Source: Cognataquiflexum nitidum (GTDB lineage: Bacteria > Bacteroidota > Bacteroidia > Cytophagales > Cyclobacteriaceae). From it: a stretch of 51,077 nucleotides of DNA. The stretch's first letter is position 1. Each line of letters begins with the position of its first letter. A program made the translations under genes and the position numbers. Below, piece by piece: positions 32,796 through 42,200 of this stretch. The stretch spans positions 1 through 51,077 of the forward strand of contig NZ_JAKZAM010000036.1 of the NCBI RefSeq assembly GCF_022538055.1, read 5' to 3'. The notes beneath the pieces are model-generated. The model was not told the origin of the DNA. It ran no database searches and saw nothing but the letters and a program-made list of their open reading frames with translations.

Positions 32796-34742
32796 TCAAC
32801 TTGTGAAAAAATCCAATTGAAAACGGATTCGCATGATTTTCTGCAGCTCATCTATGGGAGCAAAAGTGTTTTTCAGCAATTGGCGCTGCAGCTTCCCCAA
32901 ATCCTCCGGGTGGATATACCTTCCCGAGTTTCCTGATTTCAATCCCTCTATAGCCCGCATCCGCATGAGGATTTCATAGGCTTTTCCGGCTTCGATCAGA
33001 AGTTCGGTATAGTTTGGTTCAAGTTCGGCCAGTTTTTCAAACCGCTTGAAAGTATTGTTGATCCCCACGACACGGTGGCTGAGGACTAATAGCCTTGCCA
33101 TGTCTGCCAAAGGCATCATTGCCCGGAGCTTGATGTCAAATTTATCTTTTTGCTCGCCTGACTTTTCCACCAAAAAATTCCTGAAAAAACCCAAGGGAGG
33201 AGGATTGAGTAATGCATTTTTGGCAAGGAAATTTAGGAAAATAGACTTGTCGGAAATTTCCTGATAGATATGTCCGGTAAGTTCCTCGGCCAATTTTTTA
33301 TGGCCAAAAACCGCCCGAAAGTCAAAAAAAATGGTGGCGTTTAACAATGCTTGTTGGTTTGGACTCAGAATCCAATCGGAGAAGTACTTTTTCCATTGGG
33401 ATAAAGGTTGACACCATTTAGGGTTGGTGGCCATCATATCCGCAGGACAGGCCTGAAAGCCACAAAGAAACAATGTTTCCATTACTTCTTGGGCGATCAA
33501 CAGCATGTAGGCTTGGGTATTTTCTGCCAATTCTTTTGGCACATCTTCAAAAACGATGGCATTGTCCAGATCAGTTCTGAGCAGTTGCTCTTCCCTTCCT
33601 TCGCTTCCCATGGACAGAAAGCAGAATTTCACTTTCGAAGCTTCGGGATAGTTTGGACTGTGTTTATTGATGGCCAATTGGACAGCACGTTGGATGATGA
33701 TGTCGTTGATTTCAGAAATGATGTTTGCCACAAAATCCATCGCCACTTCGTTTTCCAGATAATACTTCAAAAGCCTTTCCGCGCGGTTTCGGATTTTAGC
33801 CATTTCGTCCACTTCCCAGGTATTCATCAGGGCATTGATCAAAACCGCAGGGCTGTTTCCTTGCGAAAGCAAAATGTCATGGTCTGAAAGGATCCCCGTA
33901 ACCTTACTTTTGAGGGTCCCATCTTCTGTGAAAATAAGGTGATGCAGCCTGTTTTTGATCATGGTAAGGTACAGGTCGGAGAAACCTGCTTCCTTGCTTT
34001 TGGTCATCACGGGCGAAGTCATCAATTCTTCCACAGGCGTATCGTAGCTTTTTTGATGGGCCACAAGCCTATTTCTGATGTCCTTGTCGGTAATGATCCC
34101 CAGCGGAAATTGGTTTTGATCCACAATCACTATGGACCCGACACCTTTGGCGGCCATCTTTTCAACTGCGATCAGGATGGTGGTTCCTTTCTGACAAGTC
34201 AGGACATCGGTGGAATAATTAAGGTCCGATTGCCCGCTGAAGATCATCAGTCCATTGTCCTTGGACAATTCGGTAAAATCCCTTCTTGCCTTTTGGGATT
34301 GGGAAAGGTCGCTGCGGACGACCACCTGACCGGAAGCAAATCCGGCAGCAAAATAGAGACTTACCCTACTATTTTCATTCAGGATTTTTTCAAAAATAGA
34401 TACAGGAATAGCATAGAGCAAGCTATCTTCCCTTGCTTTGGCAGTGAGGATATAGGGTCTTTTACCCAGCAAAGCCAATACCCCAAACACATCCCCTTCA
34501 TCACAGACTTCGACTACCCGTTCCTGTCCATCTTTATTCTCTGAAAGTTGGACTGAGCCTTCTTTCAGGACAAAAAAGAAATCCTGTGCAGGATCACCTT
34601 GGCTGAAAAGATGCTCACCCTGTGCAAAGTATTTTACCTCCACGCCCTTTGCCACCAATCCCAATGAGGCTTCATTGAGAAAAGTGAAAGGAGGAAATCT
34701 TTTCAGGAATTCCTTGACGCGGTTGACGATGACGTTGGCCAT
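32796..34742 (-). CDS. cNMP-binding/CBS/DUF294 nucleotidyltransferase-like protein
   Basis: A 648-residue cytosolic protein. Order: cyclic-nucleotide-binding domain about 15-130 (LFSQGDPAQDFFFVLKEGSV in pieces), tandem CBS domains about 175-300 (GIITDKDIRNRL, GILSDHDILL), DUF294 nucleotidyltransferase about 330-480 with GSEGREEQLLRTDLDN, and the DUF294 C-terminal helical domain to the end. The nucleotidyltransferase resembles the GlnD N-terminal catalytic part. It likely senses a nucleotide (cNMP, AMP/ATP) and modifies or signals to a partner. Such genes accompany acs and sodium:solute symporters in several phyla, which suggests a role in controlling acetate metabolism; partner unknown. Confidence 0.88.
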   Translation of the reverse strand: MANVIVNRVKEFLKRFPPFTFLNEASLGLVAKGVEVKYFAQGEHLFSQGDPAQDFFFVLKEGSVQLSENKDGQERVVEVCDEGDVFGVLALLGKRPYILTAKAREDSLLYAIPVSIFEKILNENSRVSLYFAAGFASGQVVVRSDLSQSQKARRDFTELSKDNGLMIFSGQSDLNYSTDVLTCQKGTTILIAVEKMAAKGVGSIVIVDQNQFPLGIITDKDIRNRLVAHQKSYDTPVEELMTSPVMTKSKEAGFSDLYLTMIKNRLHHLIFTEDGTLKSKVTGILSDHDILLSQGNSPAVLINALMNTWEVDEMAKIRNRAERLLKYYLENEVAMDFVANIISEINDIIIQRAVQLAINKHSPNYPEASKVKFCFLSMGSEGREEQLLRTDLDNAIVFEDVPKELAENTQAYMLLIAQEVMETLFLCGFQACPADMMATNPKWCQPLSQWKKYFSDWILSPNQQALLNATIFFDFRAVFGHKKLAEELTGHIYQEISDKSIFLNFLAKNALLNPPPLGFFRNFLVEKSGEQKDKFDIKLRAMMPLADMARLLVLSHRVVGINNTFKRFEKLAELEPNYTELLIEAGKAYEILMRMRAIEGLKSGNSGRYIHPEDLGKLQRQLLKNTFAPIDELQKIMRIRFQLDFFTS

Positions 34743-34756
34743 TTATTTTAGATACA

Positions 34757-34908
34757 AAATGTGAGACACATATCAGACACAAGACATGAGACACAAGACG
34801 TAAGACTAAATTTTGTTGTAAGTTGGAATTATCCCTTATTGTAGACAGAATTTCACTTTGAATCAGGATCAAATCTCATGTCTTAAGTCTCACATCTCAA
34901 GTCTTATT
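34757..34908. repeat. AGACACA 7-nt repeat cluster between acs and the DUF294 gene
   Basis: From 34776 the sequence reads AGACACA, AGACATG, AGACACA, AGACGTA, AGAC in 7-nt steps, and reverse-complement words (TCTCATGTCTTAAGTCTC) lie at about 34873-34895. The two halves can pair imperfectly. It separates acs from the DUF294 gene by 166 nt, which may split the operon. Confidence 0.7.
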
Positions 34909-36801
34909 TCATTTTCTTCCTTCAATAATCTTCGTGACCACCTCCGGATCGAGAAGGGTTGAGGTATCTCCCATATTGTCTGTGCTGCCTTCGGCTACTT
35001 TTCTTAGGATCCTTCGCATGATTTTGCCCGAACGGGTTTTTGGCAGTCCGGATACAATCTGGATTTTGTCAGGTTTGGCGATTGGGCCAATGATTTTGCT
35101 GACGGTTTCCTTGATTTCGTTGATCAGGTTTTCCTCCGTACGGTGGGACATATCACAGATCACAAAGGCGTAGATTCCCTGTCCTTTGACTTCGTGCGGA
35201 TATCCGACCACTGCTGATTCGATGACCAATGGATGCTCATTGATGGCATTTTCGACTTCTGCAGTTCCCATTCTATGGCCGGATACATTGATCACATCAT
35301 CTACACGTCCGAGTATGCGGTAGTAGCCGTCATGGTCTCTTTTGACTCCGTCACCGGTAAAGTACATGCCTTTGTAGGTGGAGAAATAGGTTTGTTTGCA
35401 GCGCTCATGGTCTCCCCAAGTGGTACGTATCATGGATGGCCATGGGAATTTGATACAAAGATTTCCCTCGACAGAATTTCCTGTAAGTTCATTTCCCTCA
35501 GGATCTACGATTGCCAGTTGGATACCCGGTAAAGGTAAAGTAGCGAATGCAGGCTTGGTAGGTGTGATACCTGCGATCGGCGAAACCATTATCCCGCCCG
35601 TCTCAGTCTGCCACCAAGTATCTACGATTGGACACCTTGATTGGCCGATGTGGTTGTAATACCACCTCCAAGCTTCCTCATTGATAGGCTCACCTACCGA
35701 ACCCAATACCTTCAACGAATCCAAATTATAGGGAGCAATAGGATCAGTCCCAAATGCCTGTAATGCCCGGATTGCCGTAGGTGCAGTATAAAATTGGTTG
35801 ACTTTGTGCTTTTCAATTACCGCCCAGAATCTTCCCGGGTCGGGATAAGTCGGCACGCCTTCAAACATCAGCGTGGTCGCACCTGACAACAAAGGACCGT
35901 AGACGATATAAGAATGTCCGGTAATCCAGCCTATATCTGCAGTACACCAATACACATCTCCCGGCGAGTATTGGAACACATTTTCAAAGGAATATTTGGT
36001 ATAGACCATATAGCCCGCAGTAGTATGAACCACACCTTTTGGCTTACCGGTAGATCCGGAAGTGTACAGGATAAACAAGGGGTCCTCACTGTCCATCTCC
36101 TCAGCCACGTTACTGTCCTTTTCTCCCAAGATGACTTCGTGCCACCAATGGTCCCTGCCGGCTTTCATGGTTACACCCTGACCGGTACGCTGACAGACGA
36201 TCACCGTTTCTACGTCGGCCTTTTCCAAAGCTTCATCCACGATGGCTTTGATGCCGATTTTTTTATTGCCACGGTAATTCCCGTCAGAGGTCAAAATTGC
36301 TTTTGCTCCACTGTCAATAATCCGGTCTGTAAGTGCATTGGCACTGAATCCCGCAAAAACAACCGAATGGATCGCCCCTATCCTTGCACAGGCAAGCATA
36401 GCAATGGCTGCCTCAGGGATCATCGGCATGTAAATGATCACCCGATCACCTTTTTGGATGCCTTTGGATTTCATTGCATTGGAAAACTGACAAACCTGAT
36501 GGTACAATTCTTTGTAAGAAATCTTTCTGACATCCTCACCCGGTTCACTTGGCTCCCAAATGATGGCTGTCCGGTCACCATAGGCAAAGAGGTTCTTCTC
36601 AAAAATATTTTCAGTAAGATTTAGTTTACCATTCACAAACCATTTGATGTTTGGTCCCTCAAAGTCCCATTTCAACACTTTGTCCCATCTTTTTTTCCAA
36701 TGGAATGAATCTGCTATTCTCGCCCAGAAATTTTCCGGTTCGGCCACTGATTTTTGGTATTCATAGAAATACCCGCTCAGGGTATGGATTCTATCACTCA
36801 T
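34909..36801 (-). CDS. acs: Acetyl-CoA synthetase (AMP-forming)
   Basis: A 630-residue enzyme that makes acetyl-CoA from acetate, ATP and CoA through acetyl-AMP. Motifs: LYTSGSTGKPKGVVHT (P-loop), GDVYWCTADIGWITGHSY, VDTWWQTETGG, YFTGDGVKRDHDGY, and PKTRSGKIMRRILRK with the lysine acetylated by Pat-type enzymes in other bacteria. Full family length (about 630-650). It is preceded on the same strand by the response regulator and CrbS-like kinase (32-nt gap) and farther up by the acetate symporter genes, so uptake, sensing and activation appear co-encoded. Confidence 0.96.
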   Translation of the reverse strand: MSDRIHTLSGYFYEYQKSVAEPENFWARIADSFHWKKRWDKVLKWDFEGPNIKWFVNGKLNLTENIFEKNLFAYGDRTAIIWEPSEPGEDVRKISYKELYHQVCQFSNAMKSKGIQKGDRVIIYMPMIPEAAIAMLACARIGAIHSVVFAGFSANALTDRIIDSGAKAILTSDGNYRGNKKIGIKAIVDEALEKADVETVIVCQRTGQGVTMKAGRDHWWHEVILGEKDSNVAEEMDSEDPLFILYTSGSTGKPKGVVHTTAGYMVYTKYSFENVFQYSPGDVYWCTADIGWITGHSYIVYGPLLSGATTLMFEGVPTYPDPGRFWAVIEKHKVNQFYTAPTAIRALQAFGTDPIAPYNLDSLKVLGSVGEPINEEAWRWYYNHIGQSRCPIVDTWWQTETGGIMVSPIAGITPTKPAFATLPLPGIQLAIVDPEGNELTGNSVEGNLCIKFPWPSMIRTTWGDHERCKQTYFSTYKGMYFTGDGVKRDHDGYYRILGRVDDVINVSGHRMGTAEVENAINEHPLVIESAVVGYPHEVKGQGIYAFVICDMSHRTEENLINEIKETVSKIIGPIAKPDKIQIVSGLPKTRSGKIMRRILRKVAEGSTDNMGDTSTLLDPEVVTKIIEGRK

Positions 36802-36833
36802 GGTTATATTTTTTTAGGTTATTGTTATTGATT

Positions 36834-37190
36834 TTAATTCATTAATGACTTCACCTTGGAAACCAGGTCTTTATTTGAAAAGGGTTTGGTAAGGTAAAGA
36901 TCCGCCCCCAGATTCATCCCTTTTTGGACATCTTGCTGTTTACTTTTTGCTGTCAGGAATACTACTTTGACACCTTGATTATTTTCTTTAATGTGCCTAC
37001 ATACTTCATAACCGTCCACTTTAGGCATCATTATATCAAGAATAACCAGCTCCGGATGGTTTTCCTGAATGATACCCATTGCTTCTTCTCCGTCTCGGGC
37101 GATAAACACCCTGAAGCCTTCTTTCTTGAATAGAAACTCCAATGACAAGAGGATATTGGGTTCATCATCTACTATCAGTATTTTGTTCAT
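36834..37190 (-). CDS. Receiver-only response regulator
   Basis: A 118-residue CheY-like protein consisting of one receiver domain: acidic pair Asp8-Asp9, phospho-acceptor Asp52 (ILDIMMPK), the conserved Thr in FLTAKS and Lys in LTKPF. There is no output domain; the frame stops after the receiver. Its first 26 bases overlap the end of the histidine kinase gene, so it is the kinase's likely partner. In Vibrio and Pseudomonas the equivalent CrbR is a LuxR-type activator of acs; here any DNA-binding step must be carried by another protein. Confidence 0.92.
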   Translation of the reverse strand: MNKILIVDDEPNILLSLEFLFKKEGFRVFIARDGEEAMGIIQENHPELVILDIMMPKVDGYEVCRHIKENNQGVKVVFLTAKSKQQDVQKGMNLGADLYLTKPFSNKDLVSKVKSLMN

Positions 37191-39924
37191 CGGCGTTATT
37201 GGAATGTGTTAATAAATGATGCTCGAGTTGCAGAGGCAGGATGAATTCAAAACAGGTCATACCTGACTTTGTAAATACGCCTATCTTTCCCCCATGATAT
37301 TCAATGATTTTTTTGGATATGGCCAGGCCTAAACCACTGCCTAAAGGCTTTTTACTGGTTTGGTTTTTAGCCTGAAAAAACTTTTCGAAAATGTAGGGAG
37401 CTTCTTCTTCAGGAACACCTTTTCCATCATCAAAGACCTGAAGATAAAGATCATAATCTTTCAGGTAAGTTTTCAGGACTATTTTTTTTCCGGCAAATTT
37501 GGAGGCATTGGAAAGCAAATTAAGAATAACCTGTTTTATTCTATCCTCATCGACCAACAACTGAAGTTCATCATATCCGATTTCAAGATTGAAATCAATG
37601 TTTTTTTCCTTGAAAATCTGAATCATACTCTCAACGGTCTGAAGAATGAGTATCCTGATGTCCGTTTTTTCAAGATTAAGTTCTTGTCTTCCGGAATCAA
37701 ATCTTTCCAAATCCAAAACCTGATCAATCAAGCGGGTCATTCTGTTAGTCTCCTGAATGATAATATCCAAAAACCTTTTTTTATCCGCTTCAGGAAGATC
37801 ATCATCCAAAAGAATTTCGGAAAAAGCCCTGATTGATGTGATGGGGGTCTTCATTTCATGGGTCACTGTCGAGATAAATTCATCCTTGAGCATATCATTG
37901 AGTCTTAGCTTCTCATTCATTTTTTGGAGTTTGTCGGAAGCCTTCCTCAATTCTTTACTTTTTTGTTTGAGGGCCAAATTCAAACTTTTAAGCTCTTGGG
38001 TTTCTCTCAAAATCCCCAATACCTCTGCCATACTGATCTCCTCTTCTTCCACAACCGACCCGACCATGATCCTTGCTGATGCAGATCCTATGATCCCTGT
38101 CAATAAGCGTTCGGAATAATTGACCAATTCAGGATCAGCGTAATTTTTGGTGCCAATGGTCCTACCCGTCCGGATTGAAAAATCCTTTAAAACTTCTTGG
38201 GTTTTTTCTTCCCCTAGAAAATTATGGAGCAATGCTTTCAAATCGGGTAGATAAGCCTGTCCTTTCCATATAATAGAACTGTCCAGTGAAGTGCTGTATT
38301 TGAAAATATCCACAAATACCACGGCCTGATTGTGTTCTTTGGAAGTCTGGGTAGAAAAAAAGGAAATGACTACATATAAAATGACATTGACAGAAAGACT
38401 GAAAAATAGACCGTGGGTCACATAACTCATTTCCTGAAATCCAAACAATGCAGTTGGTTTTAATCCACTGATACCAAAAAGCCCGTTTTCCAATATCCCC
38501 GGAGCGACATATCCTGCTGTCACCATGGTAGGTATTACCAAGGTATAAAACCATAAGACAAATCCTACAATGATACCAAACAACGCTCCTAGGCGGGCGC
38601 CCTTCTTCCAAAATATACCTCCTATAATCGCCGGGGTAAACTGTGCAATGGCCACAAAAGAGATCAAGCCAATGGATACCAATGAAAACCGTGTAGAGAT
38701 TTCTTTATAGTAAACGTATGCCAAAAGTATGATTACAAAAATCGAAACCCTGCGGATCCGGAGTACAATTTTGCTTAGCTTATGTTGATACTTGATTTTC
38801 AGGTTATCGTTTACCAGCAATATGGGCATGATCAGGTTATTGCTGACCATATTGCTCAGCGCAATAGTTGATACTATGATCATACTCGTCGCAGCAGAAA
38901 ATCCACCCAGATACACGAGCAATGCCAACCAATCCTGATTAAAAGCTATGGGCAATGCCAATACAAATGTATCGGCATCCACAGTTCCAACAGGAAAATG
39001 GACCAGTCCCCCCAACGCAATCGGTAATACAAAGACATTGATCAAAAGCAGGTAAGCGGGAAAAAGCCACATGGCTTTATCCAGATGCTTTTCGTCATTG
39101 TTTTCTATCACTCCCATCTGAAATTGTCTTGGCAAAAACAGAACCGCCATCATGGATAGGACACTCATCCAAAACCATTCTGAGACGGCATGCTCACCAT
39201 GAAATACAAACAAATGGTCCAATCCCCGTGAAGATGCCTTCGTAAAAATGTCTGCAAATCCATCATAAACGAAATACGTAACAAAAACACCCACAGTAAG
39301 AAAAGCAACTAATTTGAAAACAGATTCAAACGCCACTGCCATCACCATGCCCTCATGCTGAGCTGTTGCTTCAATGTTCCTTGTCCCAAACAGCACCGTA
39401 AATAAAGCCAAGCCCATTGCCAAATAAAACGCTGTATCCTGGTAAAAGGGATAAGAAATCAGGTTTTGGTTGAATTCAGAATACTGGAGAATATCAAATG
39501 AATTGGCGACAGCTTTGATCTGTATGGAAGTATAAGGCAATATTCCCACCAGGCAAAAAACAGTCACCACGCCTCCAAGAGTGATATTTTTGCCATACCG
39601 ACTGGAAATGAAATCCGCTATGGAGGAAATGTGCTGAACTTTGCTGATTCGGATAATTTTACGCATCACGACCCACCAAAGTGGGGCCACAAGGCTAGGG
39701 CCAATATAAATCGCCAAAAACTCCATTCCATTGGTAGCTGCCCTACCGACAGAACCATAATATGTCCATGCCGTGCAGTAAACTGCCAGTGATAGGGCAT
39801 ATATGTAGGGATTTGAAGATAGCTTTTTACCCCTGGATGCTGACCGCTCGGAATACCATGCAATGGCAAATAATAATGCCAAATAACCAAAGGTAAACGA
39901 TATGATCAGCCCGTTGCTAAGCAT
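37165..39924 (-). CDS. CrbS-like sensor: sodium:solute symporter, STAC domain and histidine kinase
   Basis: A 919-residue membrane sensor kinase. Residues about 1-530 form a 13-helix SLC5-type (sodium:solute symporter) domain. A STAC domain follows at about 555-641 (LPDLKALLHNFLGEEKTQEV, SERLLTGIIGSASARIMV), then a coiled coil at 642-682, HisKA with His689 (STVTHEMKTP), and HATPase_c (ILNLLSNASKFAG, DDGKGVPEEEAPYIFEKFFQ, GSGLGLAISKKII). This is the CrbS/CbrA architecture, which controls acs in Vibrio and Pseudomonas. It overlaps the receiver gene and the small membrane protein gene (8 bp). Substrate sensed is probably acetate or a related small acid, by analogy. Confidence 0.92.
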   Translation of the reverse strand: MLSNGLIISFTFGYLALLFAIAWYSERSASRGKKLSSNPYIYALSLAVYCTAWTYYGSVGRAATNGMEFLAIYIGPSLVAPLWWVVMRKIIRISKVQHISSIADFISSRYGKNITLGGVVTVFCLVGILPYTSIQIKAVANSFDILQYSEFNQNLISYPFYQDTAFYLAMGLALFTVLFGTRNIEATAQHEGMVMAVAFESVFKLVAFLTVGVFVTYFVYDGFADIFTKASSRGLDHLFVFHGEHAVSEWFWMSVLSMMAVLFLPRQFQMGVIENNDEKHLDKAMWLFPAYLLLINVFVLPIALGGLVHFPVGTVDADTFVLALPIAFNQDWLALLVYLGGFSAATSMIIVSTIALSNMVSNNLIMPILLVNDNLKIKYQHKLSKIVLRIRRVSIFVIILLAYVYYKEISTRFSLVSIGLISFVAIAQFTPAIIGGIFWKKGARLGALFGIIVGFVLWFYTLVIPTMVTAGYVAPGILENGLFGISGLKPTALFGFQEMSYVTHGLFFSLSVNVILYVVISFFSTQTSKEHNQAVVFVDIFKYSTSLDSSIIWKGQAYLPDLKALLHNFLGEEKTQEVLKDFSIRTGRTIGTKNYADPELVNYSERLLTGIIGSASARIMVGSVVEEEEISMAEVLGILRETQELKSLNLALKQKSKELRKASDKLQKMNEKLRLNDMLKDEFISTVTHEMKTPITSIRAFSEILLDDDLPEADKKRFLDIIIQETNRMTRLIDQVLDLERFDSGRQELNLEKTDIRILILQTVESMIQIFKEKNIDFNLEIGYDELQLLVDEDRIKQVILNLLSNASKFAGKKIVLKTYLKDYDLYLQVFDDGKGVPEEEAPYIFEKFFQAKNQTSKKPLGSGLGLAISKKIIEYHGGKIGVFTKSGMTCFEFILPLQLEHHLLTHSNNADEQNTDSR

Positions 39925-40126
39925 TGTTTTTCTTATTTGTTTTTCTGATCACCAGCATGGTGATGGCAATAAGTAACAGCCAAAAACCAAAAACCAACAA
40001 ATACAATAAAGGAATTCCAAAAAGGGTTTTGGGAATATTGTATATGGACAGCACAGGATAATTCAATATAAACAGTCCCAGAAAAAAAACTGCCCATAAG
40101 TATTGGCTTTTGAGTGTGTCTTTCAT
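39917..40126 (-). CDS. Small two-helix membrane protein upstream of the sensor
   Basis: A 69-residue protein with two hydrophobic segments (about 10-30 and 38-60), a middle NIPKTLFGIP loop and a basic tail (RKTNKKNNA). Its 3' end overlaps the sensor gene by 8 bp, so translation is likely coupled. It resembles the short partner subunits of sodium:solute symporters (DUF3311-like arrangement) in size and position, but I do not assign it to a named family. Probable role: partner of the SLC5 domain of the sensor. Confidence 0.72.
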   Translation of the reverse strand: MKDTLKSQYLWAVFFLGLFILNYPVLSIYNIPKTLFGIPLLYLLVFGFWLLLIAITMLVIRKTNKKNNA

Positions 40127-40166
40127 GATTCGTTCTGTATAAGTTTTAAGTCCCCAAAAAGAGGAA

Positions 40167-40189
40167 CCCCGGCTAATCCTTCGCCGGAG
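40167..40189 (-). terminator. GC-rich hairpin between symporter and sensor genes
   Basis: On the minus strand CTCCGGC, a 9-nt loop, then GCCGGGG, followed by TTCCTCTTTTTGG. It lies 27 nt beyond the symporter stop. A partial terminator here would lower expression of the sensor genes relative to the transport genes. Confidence 0.5.
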
Positions 40190-40215
40190 TCCATCTCGGT
40201 TTCTTTAGAATTTTA

Positions 40216-41901
40216 TTAATGAGCCTGTGCGCCTCCAGCTCCTCTTGGAATCCTGATTTCTTGGATCATATCCTGCACATGTTGCGGGGGAGCAGGAGTT
40301 ACTTTAGATACCACAAAACACACGACAAAGTTGATCAACATGCCCAAAGAGCCAATGCCTTCAGGGGAAATTCCAAACCACCAATGCTCGACATTATTCA
40401 ATTCCGGGCTGATAAATTTGAAGTAGCTGATATAAACGATTGTAAATACAAGCCCTGATACCATTCCGGCGATTGCCCCTTCCTTGTTCATTCGGCTGGA
40501 GAAAATCCCCATGATGATTACCGGGAAGAATGATGCCGCTGCCAATCCAAAGGCAAAGGCAACCACCTCAGCTACAAATCCCGGAGGGTTTACTCCAAAA
40601 TATCCTGCCAACACCACTGCTCCCCCTGCTGCGATCCGGGCTATTCTCAGTTCTTTTTTCTCGGACATTTCAGGTCTAAATGTTCTGAAAAGATCCCTTG
40701 ATACGGACGTGGAAATCACAAGTAGCAGTCCTGCAGCTGTAGATAAGGCCGCCGCCATAGCACCGGCTGCTACCAGACCGATAACCCAGTTTGGAAGCTG
40801 TGCGATCTCGGGATTAGCCAAGACCATGATGTCCTTGTCGATGGTGAGTTCATTGGCATTCTTGTCCGCAACATACTGCACAATACCGTCCCCGTTTTTA
40901 TCTTCTACGCTAATAAGGTTAGTCTTCTGCCAATTCCCCACCCATTCAGGCAAATCATCTACAGGCTTACCGGCAACAGTTTCAATGGCATTATAAATCC
41001 CAAATGCTGCCACCGCAGGGGCTGTAGTGTATAGAATCGCAATAAATACCAATGCATACCCTGCCGAAAGACGGGCATCTTTTACCCTTGGAACTGTAAA
41101 GAACCTCACAATCACATGCGGAAGCCCGGCAGTACCGACCATCAATGCGAGCGTGATGGCAAATATGTCCACCATTTCTTTTCTCCCAGAGGTGTAGGCT
41201 GCAAATCCCAATTCTGTCAATACCCCATCCAGTTTATCCAAAAGGTGAGTACCATCCGCGACAGTTGCTCCGAGTCCAAGTTGGGGAATAGGATTTCCTG
41301 TCAACTGCATGGAAACGAAAATGGCAGGAACCATATAAGCGAAAATCAGCACACAATACTGCGCCACTTGGGTATAAGTAATTCCTTTCATTCCCCCCAA
41401 AACAGCATAGAAGAAAACGATACACATCCCGATGATTACCCCTGTGTTGATGTCTACTTCAAGGTACCTAGAAAAAACAATTCCCACGCCTCGCATCTGT
41501 CCGGCGACATAAGTAAAGGAAATGAATAGTGCGCAGATGACAGCTACAACCCTTGCTTTGTTGGAATAATACCTGTCTCCCACAAAATCAGGAACAGTAA
41601 ATTTTCCAAACTTTCTCAGATATGGAGCCAAAAGCAGCGCAAGCAACACATAGCCACCTGTCCATCCCATCAGGTAAACCGATCCGTCATAGCCCGAAAA
41701 TGAAATGATCCCTGCCATGGAAATGAAAGATGCCGCAGACATCCAGTCAGCTGCTGTTGCCATGCCGTTGGCAAGAGGAGAAACTCCACCTCCGGCAGTA
41801 TAAAATTCTTTGGTTGACCCTGCACGGGTGTATATCGCTATCCCGATATAAAGGGCAAATGAAACACCGACAAGTATATATGTCCAAGTTAAGATATCCA
41901 T
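40216..41901 (-). CDS. Sodium:solute symporter, VC_2705/ActP-like (acetate uptake)
   Basis: A 561-residue inner-membrane symporter with about 13 helices of the SSS family. The VC_2705-type subfamily is indicated by the DUF4212 small subunit encoded just upstream and by the family-specific segments TAADWMSAASFISMAGIISF and AAALSTAAGLLLVISTSVSRD. A hydrophilic insert around residues 300-365 holds DKNGDGIVQY, an EF-hand-like calcium-loop pattern. Neighbouring acs and the CrbS-like sensor point to acetate or another short carboxylate as substrate; sequence alone does not fix it. Confidence 0.9.
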   Translation of the reverse strand: MDILTWTYILVGVSFALYIGIAIYTRAGSTKEFYTAGGGVSPLANGMATAADWMSAASFISMAGIISFSGYDGSVYLMGWTGGYVLLALLLAPYLRKFGKFTVPDFVGDRYYSNKARVVAVICALFISFTYVAGQMRGVGIVFSRYLEVDINTGVIIGMCIVFFYAVLGGMKGITYTQVAQYCVLIFAYMVPAIFVSMQLTGNPIPQLGLGATVADGTHLLDKLDGVLTELGFAAYTSGRKEMVDIFAITLALMVGTAGLPHVIVRFFTVPRVKDARLSAGYALVFIAILYTTAPAVAAFGIYNAIETVAGKPVDDLPEWVGNWQKTNLISVEDKNGDGIVQYVADKNANELTIDKDIMVLANPEIAQLPNWVIGLVAAGAMAAALSTAAGLLLVISTSVSRDLFRTFRPEMSEKKELRIARIAAGGAVVLAGYFGVNPPGFVAEVVAFAFGLAAASFFPVIIMGIFSSRMNKEGAIAGMVSGLVFTIVYISYFKFISPELNNVEHWWFGISPEGIGSLGMLINFVVCFVVSKVTPAPPQHVQDMIQEIRIPRGAGGAQAH

Positions 41902-41922
41902 GTTATTTTGGTTTTTTAGGGG

Positions 41923-42186
41923 TTATTCTTCGTTGACGTCAAATTCTTTGTCCAGCTGATTCATTCTGTAGACATATACAAAAATCAGCACTACGAAAGC
42001 GTAGATAGACCCCTGCTGGGCAAACCAGAATCCGAGCTTAAAACCACCAATTTTGATTTGGTTGAGTTGTTCTACCAGCAGGATACCGAATCCAAAGGAA
42101 ACTGTAAACCAAATGACCAATAGGATAAGCAGTGTCCGGAGGTTCTTTTTCCAGTAAGCCTGCATTTTGAGTTTGTTTTCTGACAT
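41923..42186 (-). CDS. DUF4212 small subunit of the sodium:solute symporter
   Basis: An 87-residue membrane protein with two helices (about 17-37 and 52-75) and a charged N-terminus, matching the putative sodium:solute symporter small subunit family (TIGR03647/DUF4212). The WKKNLRTLLILLVIWFTVSFG stretch and GFPxA-like FWFAQQGSIYAFV segment are typical. It precedes the large subunit by 21 nt in the operon. Probable role: assembly or function of the symporter. Confidence 0.88.
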   Translation of the reverse strand: MSENKLKMQAYWKKNLRTLLILLVIWFTVSFGFGILLVEQLNQIKIGGFKLGFWFAQQGSIYAFVVLIFVYVYRMNQLDKEFDVNEE

Positions 42187-42200
42187 AATACTTTGGGTTT

